Source: an uncultured Spirochaetaceae bacterium
GTDB taxonomy: Bacteria > Spirochaetota > Spirochaetia > Treponematales > Treponemataceae
Assembly (NCBI GenBank): GCA_902799965.1
Contig: CADCCO010000001.1
Location: forward strand, 1-64,000
Length of the DNA: 64,000 bases
Direction: 5' to 3'
Shown here one piece after another: positions 60,471 to 64,000 of this stretch. The position numbers and the translations under genes are program-made. Within the stretch, counting starts at the first letter, position 1; every line of letters begins with the position of its first letter. The notes under the pieces are model-generated. The model had not been told where the DNA came from. It saw nothing but the letters and a program-made list of their open reading frames with translations, and ran no database searches.

Positions 60471-62462
60471 ATGTCCATTCTTCGCATTTGCCTTGGCTAT
60501 GCCGGCCGGGCCACAGAATTTCAAGACGACTCCTCTTACCAGGCGGCTTACAAAAGCGTCTACAAGCCTTTGGGCGCGCTCTTGTTCGCCAACCCCGAAT
60601 TGAAATTCTCTTTCTTCTTCACCGGAAGGCAAATCGAATTCTTCAAAAAGAAAAACCCGGAATTCCTGGACTTGATAAAAAACCTCGCCGCGCGAAAGCA
60701 AGTCGAGGTTATCGGCGGCGGCTACTACAATCCGCTTTTCCCGCTGATTTTGCCGGCCGACCGCGCCGCCCAAATAGAAAAGCTGACCGTTTCGCTTAGG
60801 CAGAATTTCGGCAAGAGGCCGCGCGGCGTTTTCCTTTTTTGCGACAGCTGGGACCCTTCGCTGATTTCGACCTTCGCCGCCGCGAATTTGGAATACGCGC
60901 TTTTGGACAAAAGCCTTTTGCGGCAAGTCAAGAAAGCCTTTTTGCCTATTGTAATGAACAATTTGGGAAAGTCAATCGTCATTCTTCCCGTCGACTCGGA
61001 GCTTCTTCCAAAAGGCGGCGAAAGCGGGAAGAGCAGCTTTGCCAGGCTTTATTACGCTTACAAGGAGGCCGCCGCCGGCTCGGACAACGAAGGCGCGGAC
61101 AGGTGCGTTTCGGTCTTCTTTGACAGGGAAAGCGCCGCGCCTCTTTTTGACAAGCAGTTCAGGGAAGAATTCATCTCCTGCGCCAAAAGCTCCGGCGACT
61201 GCGCCTTTGACCTGCCTTACAATTGCGCCAAGGAATCGCAGGCGTTCGCGCAAGCCTTCATACATTCCGGCATAAACCAAAAAATCGCGCGCTGGTGCGT
61301 TACCCCTTACGAAAGCGCGGCCACGCCCGAAAACTATCCGGTCAGCGTTTACGACTTTTTGCAAACCTACAAGGCCAGCCGCTCGCTCTTTGACCGAATG
61401 ATGGACGTGAGCATGCTGGTAAGCCAGTGCCACGGCGACAAAATGCGAAAGACCGCGGCGCGCGCCTTTCTTTTGGCCGCGCAAAGCGGAGAGGCCTATG
61501 TTTGCCGCGCGTCAAACGAGCTGGCTTCGTTCGCCGAACGCCAGAACGCGTACAAAAATCTGTCCGAGGCGGAGCGACTGGCCCGCGAATGCTCTTCTTT
61601 CAAGGAGTCGGTCACAAGCTACGACTACAACGGCGACGGCTTTAACGAATACGTTTGCCGCTTGGAAAAATGCAATGTTTGCGTGGGCAGGGAAGGCGGA
61701 TCGATATTCGAGCTGGACTCGCTCAAGGCCGGCGGAAACTACGCCGACAACATTTCGCGCGCCAAAAAATACGACGGCCTGGACGACAACTATTACCGCG
61801 GCATTTTCGTGGACCATTTGTTTGAGGCGGAAGAGGCAAAAAAATACTGCAAGGGCGAGCCGTGCAGGAACGGAATGTTTTCGGCCAAGCGCTACCAAGA
61901 GACTTTCTTTTCAAGCCAAAAGCAGGAAATCCGCTTTGAGGCGCGGACAAAATTCTCGACGCTGGACCAGCCGATTCTTCTAAAAAAGAATTACGCCGTA
62001 AAGTCAAACGGAATTACCGTCCAATACATTTTAAAGAACGAAGGCCCGGTGGCCGTTCAGGGAAAATTCGCCGTGGAGTCCAACTTTGCCGAACTCTATC
62101 TTTTGAACCCCGACAGCAAGCCTTACAAAATTGAAATCGTTTCCGGCGAAAACGTGGTCACTGGAAGCAGCGCCGAGCCCTGCCGCGACTTGTTCAAGGA
62201 TGGAATCGCGCAAAACGTTTCGGCCGTCCAAATCAGCGACGAAAATTCCAATATGTCCTTTGTGTTCACGCCCAACGAAGAGGCGGGAGCCACTTATTTT
62301 CCCGTAACGTTCAAAAGGCGCAACATGGACACCGACATTTTGCAAAACGAAAGCCGAACCTTTGTGACCGCCTTGATTTGGGACGTGGACTTGGCCGCCG
62401 GCATGGAAGTCGAAAAAACGATTAACCTTACGATAAGCCAGACCCGCAAGCGCAGAAAATAA
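60471..62462 (+). CDS. GH57-like glycoside hydrolase / glucanotransferase homologue, probably altered active site
   Basis: 663 aa. The N-terminal half follows the GH57 (beta/alpha)7 barrel: GGGYYNPLFPLILP, then FLFCDSWDP, where GH57 4-alpha-glucanotransferases have TERVWxP with the catalytic Glu. Aligned on W and P, that Glu is replaced by Cys. The C-terminal half is beta-sandwich-like. It could be a pseudoenzyme, or a family whose nucleophile differs. It begins 6 nt after rnfB, so it may be read from the same transcript. Confidence 0.65.
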   Translation: MSILRICLGYAGRATEFQDDSSYQAAYKSVYKPLGALLFANPELKFSFFFTGRQIEFFKKKNPEFLDLIKNLAARKQVEVIGGGYYNPLFPLILPADRAAQIEKLTVSLRQNFGKRPRGVFLFCDSWDPSLISTFAAANLEYALLDKSLLRQVKKAFLPIVMNNLGKSIVILPVDSELLPKGGESGKSSFARLYYAYKEAAAGSDNEGADRCVSVFFDRESAAPLFDKQFREEFISCAKSSGDCAFDLPYNCAKESQAFAQAFIHSGINQKIARWCVTPYESAATPENYPVSVYDFLQTYKASRSLFDRMMDVSMLVSQCHGDKMRKTAARAFLLAAQSGEAYVCRASNELASFAERQNAYKNLSEAERLARECSSFKESVTSYDYNGDGFNEYVCRLEKCNVCVGREGGSIFELDSLKAGGNYADNISRAKKYDGLDDNYYRGIFVDHLFEAEEAKKYCKGEPCRNGMFSAKRYQETFFSSQKQEIRFEARTKFSTLDQPILLKKNYAVKSNGITVQYILKNEGPVAVQGKFAVESNFAELYLLNPDSKPYKIEIVSGENVVTGSSAEPCRDLFKDGIAQNVSAVQISDENSNMSFVFTPNEEAGATYFPVTFKRRNMDTDILQNESRTFVTALIWDVDLAAGMEVEKTINLTISQTRKRRK

Positions 62463-62473
62463 ATTCAAAAATA

Positions 62474-62489
62474 AAGGGCAAAAGCCCTT
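62474..62489 (+). terminator. Short hairpin after the GH57-like gene
   Basis: AAGGGC (62474-62479) pairs with GCCCTT (62484-62489) over an AAAA loop; the T-rich tract after it is interrupted. It overlaps the tRNA promoter -35 by two bases. A weak terminator at best. Confidence 0.4.
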
Positions 62490-62516
62490 GACACTTTTTC
62501 CAAAAAAGAATAAGAT
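62488..62516 (+). promoter_or_regulatory. Promoter of the tRNA-Thr/tRNA-Tyr operon
   Basis: A perfect TTGACA (62488-62493), 17-nt spacer and TAAGAT (62511-62516), 25 nt before the tRNA-Thr 5' end. Confidence 0.7.
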
Positions 62517-62541
62517 AACACTCACGTTTGTGAAAACGTAT

Positions 62542-62614
62542 GCTGCCTTAGCTCAGCTGGTAGAGCACGTGATTTGTAATCTCGGGGTCGTGGGTCCAAA
62601 TCCTACAGGCAGCT
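62542..62614 (+). tRNA. tRNA-Thr(TGT)
   Basis: 73 nt cloverleaf: acceptor GCTGCCT/AGGCAGC, D stem GCTC/GAGC, anticodon loop TTTGTAA with anticodon TGT, T stem GTGGG/CCTAC with one G-T pair and an unusual T loop TCCAAAT. The anticodon stem (CGTGA/TCTCG) contains a T-T mismatch in the middle. Discriminator T; CCA is not encoded. Confidence 0.9.
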
Positions 62615-62618
62615 TTTT

Positions 62619-62700
62619 GGGGAGTTTCCCGAGTGGTCAAAGGGGACAGACTGTAAATCTGCTGGCTAAGCCTTCGTAGGTTCGAATCCTTCACTCCCCA
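62619..62700 (+). tRNA. tRNA-Tyr(GTA)
   Basis: 82 nt class II tRNA: acceptor GGGGAGT/ACTCCCC, anticodon loop CTGTAAA with anticodon GTA, a long variable arm, T stem/loop GTAGGTTCGAATCCTTC. It begins 4 nt after tRNA-Thr. CCA is not encoded. A MiaA target class. Confidence 0.95.
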
Positions 62701-62719
62701 CAAACTTTTAATTAGAACT

Positions 62720-63178
62720 TTGTCTGACGATAACTGCTTTTACAAAAATGGACTTTCCTTTGAATGCCAACGCTGCTCAGACTGTTGCAGAATCTCTCCC
62801 GGCGTCGTTTATCTTTCCAAAAATGATTTGACAAGACTCTCACAATGCTTTAAAATCAGTGAGGATGATTTCATAAAAAAATATTGCCGCTGGGTCCAGT
62901 ATTACGGAAACAGGGAGGCGCTGGCTCTTTTGGAAAAAAAGAACTACGACTGCGTCCTGTGGGGAGAAAATGGCTGCCTTGCCTACGAGGTCAGGCCCGT
63001 CCAATGCTCCACATATCCCTTTTGGCCGTGGATTTTGGAAAGCCGCTCTTCTTGGGAAGAGGAGGGCAAAAGCTGCAAGGGAATCAACTGCGGAAGAAAG
63101 CGCTCGCAAAAAGAAATTGACGAACAAAAGTTTTTGCACGAACACAATCTTCCAATCACTCGCGATTTGGAGCTGTAA
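62720..63178 (+). CDS. YkgJ-family cysteine-cluster protein
   Basis: 152 aa. Cysteines in FECQRCSDCCR (residues 15-25) and later VRPVQCSTYPFWPW follow the YkgJ/UPF0153 zinc- or iron-binding cluster pattern. No other domain. Function is unknown. The apparent start is TTG, 19 nt after tRNA-Tyr, with no clear Shine-Dalgarno sequence and no in-frame ATG, so it may be translated from the read-through tRNA transcript. The next gene follows by 2 nt. Confidence 0.8.
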   Translation: MSDDNCFYKNGLSFECQRCSDCCRISPGVVYLSKNDLTRLSQCFKISEDDFIKKYCRWVQYYGNREALALLEKKNYDCVLWGENGCLAYEVRPVQCSTYPFWPWILESRSSWEEEGKSCKGINCGRKRSQKEIDEQKFLHEHNLPITRDLEL

Positions 63179-63180
63179 AG

Positions 63181-64000
63181 TTGAAAGTTGTTTTTTGGGG
63201 AACGCGTGGCTCTTTGCCCGCGCCTTTGTCCGCGGAGGACGTTCAGGCCAAGATAAACGCCGCGGTCATGCGCATTAGGGAAGCCGACATAAAAAGCCCC
63301 GACGCGCGCCAAAAATTTTTGTCCTCCCTTCCTCAAAGCATTTACGGCACTGTGGGCGGAAACACGCCTTGCGTCCAAATCGTTTCCAAAAGCGGCGGCA
63401 ACCTCATTCTTGACGCGGGCAGCGGCATTCGGGGCTTGGCCGCAAACACGCCCATCCCCAAAAGCAAAAGGTACACTATTCTTCTTTCGCACTTGCACTG
63501 GGACCACATACAGGGCTTCCCGTTTTTCGCGCCAATCTTTAATCCTGAAGTGACGCTCGACATTTATTCGCCCTTTTCCAACATGGCGGAATGCCTGGCC
63601 CGGCAAATGAGGCCGCCGTTTTTTCCCGTGGAATTCAGCTCGGTAAAGCAACGGATGAATTTTTACGCGATTACGCCGGGAACGGAATTTGAGGTGGCCG
63701 GCGTAAAGGTGAACTGCTGCAAGATGTGCCATCCGGGCGCGTCCTATTCGTATTCCATTCGCGAGGACGGAAAGAAATTCATCTACGCCACAGACATGGA
63801 GCTTTACATCGAAAGCCACATTCACGACCCCCTTGTCGAAAAAGTCTTCAGGGACGCGGACGTCGCCTGCTTTGACTCCCAATACACGCTGGGGGAGGCG
63901 GTCGAAAAAATCAACTGGGGACATTCGCCTTTTGCCTACGCCGTGGACTTTGCCTCCGAGATGGGGGTCAAGAACCTTTACCTTTTCCACCACGACCCGT
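63181..64000 (+). CDS. Metallo-beta-lactamase-fold hydrolase (3' partial)
   Basis: At least 273 codons, open to the window end. TTG start at 63181 supported by GGAG 8 nt upstream. The N-terminus FWGTRGSLPAP and the HLHWDHIQG motif (HxHxDH, about residues 105-110) carry the zinc ligands; further His occur in MCHPGAS and the Asp in YATDME. The pattern is that of MBL-fold phosphodiesterase-like enzymes. The C-terminus (reaching HHDP) is cut off. Confidence 0.85.
   Translation, partial: MKVVFWGTRGSLPAPLSAEDVQAKINAAVMRIREADIKSPDARQKFLSSLPQSIYGTVGGNTPCVQIVSKSGGNLILDAGSGIRGLAANTPIPKSKRYTILLSHLHWDHIQGFPFFAPIFNPEVTLDIYSPFSNMAECLARQMRPPFFPVEFSSVKQRMNFYAITPGTEFEVAGVKVNCCKMCHPGASYSYSIREDGKKFIYATDMELYIESHIHDPLVEKVFRDADVACFDSQYTLGEAVEKINWGHSPFAYAVDFASEMGVKNLYLFHHDP

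Noticed and set aside
62983-63993. 336-codon minus-strand ORF at the right end
   Set aside because: It is antisense to the YkgJ-type and MBL-fold genes, which have intact motifs, SD and reading frame on the plus strand.
1-64000. CRISPR array, prophage, transposon or restriction/toxin defence island
   Set aside because: No regularly spaced direct repeats, no cas, integrase, transposase or defence-type genes were found; all regions read as core-type chromosome.

Overview
The window looks like chromosome of a treponeme-type spirochaete, moderately GC-rich by eye. Support comes from gene content and order: a biotin/Na+ oxaloacetate decarboxylase (oadAB), a TmpC/PnrA-type purine lipoprotein followed by its ABC transporter, adjacent cheR and cheB, a FliL-like gene beside hflX and an ECF sigma/anti-sigma pair, a short omega subunit followed by miaA, several lipoproteins with relaxed lipoboxes, and many spirochaete-type proteins of unknown function. 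I see no phage, transposase, integrase, CRISPR array or rRNA. Coding density is very high: start/stop overlaps of 1 to 32 nt are common and the longest gene-free gap is about 330 nt.

Layout. 1-5 kb: 3' part of oadA (two biotinyl domains), oadB, a PilZ-like protein and a double cyclic-nucleotide-binding regulator. 5-13 kb: PHP phosphoesterase, comM, a 160-nt rod-like inverted repeat, cheR-cheB, an RseC/TPR/polyprenyl synthase operon, rlmE. 13-21.5 kb: LysM-M23 peptidase, an hflX-fliL-like-membrane protein-ECF sigma-anti-sigma operon, a large sensor-like membrane protein, a thioesterase and a spirochaete-specific protein. 21.5-29.5 kb: pnrA plus three ABC genes, an HD-domain protein and a strongly promoted lipoprotein with a leukocidin-like segment. 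29.6-38.5 kb: secA, lipoproteins, mutT, family 4 uracil-DNA glycosylase, priA. 38.5-45.6 kb (minus): truA, DUF2225, acpS-ybbR-cdaA-folP, dxs and a 29-codon AURKAIP1/COX24-type ribosomal protein gene. 45.8-54 kb: rpoZ-miaA, a beta-propeller protein, a TrmA-family RNA methyltransferase, a lipase-like hydrolase, pcnB, a P-loop/Asp23 fusion and a pseudouridine synthase. 54-62.5 kb: divergent PAP2 protein, a membrane protein, a six-gene Rnf-like operon in the order C-D-G-E-A-B, and a GH57-like protein. 62.5-64 kb: tRNA-Thr, tRNA-Tyr, a YkgJ-type Cys-cluster protein and the 5' part of a metallo-beta-lactamase-fold hydrolase.

Most striking observations. (1) The Rnf-like operon keeps the canonical order but appears to have lost almost every known redox-cofactor site: the RnfC Gly-rich FMN/NADH region, the RnfD and RnfG flavin-threonine motifs, and the membrane-embedded Fe-S cysteines of RnfA and RnfE. 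Ferredoxin-type cluster motifs remain only in RnfC and RnfB. (2) At least ten genes have a sigma70-like promoter (TTG-type -35, 16-17 nt spacer, TAnnAT -10) whose -10 ends only 6-9 nt before the start codon, with no Shine-Dalgarno sequence. This implies widespread leaderless or near-leaderless transcription, including a back-to-back divergent pair that shares its -35 bases. (3) A highly expressed-looking lipoprotein carries a segment resembling the stem region of leukocidin/haemolysin beta-pore-forming toxins.

Functionally the window combines Na+-linked bioenergetics (Oad, Rnf-like), chemotaxis adaptation, second-messenger signalling (cyclic nucleotide, PilZ-like, c-di-AMP cyclase), secretion, RNA modification and envelope genes. 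All functional calls come from reading motifs in the translated sequence; no database search was run.
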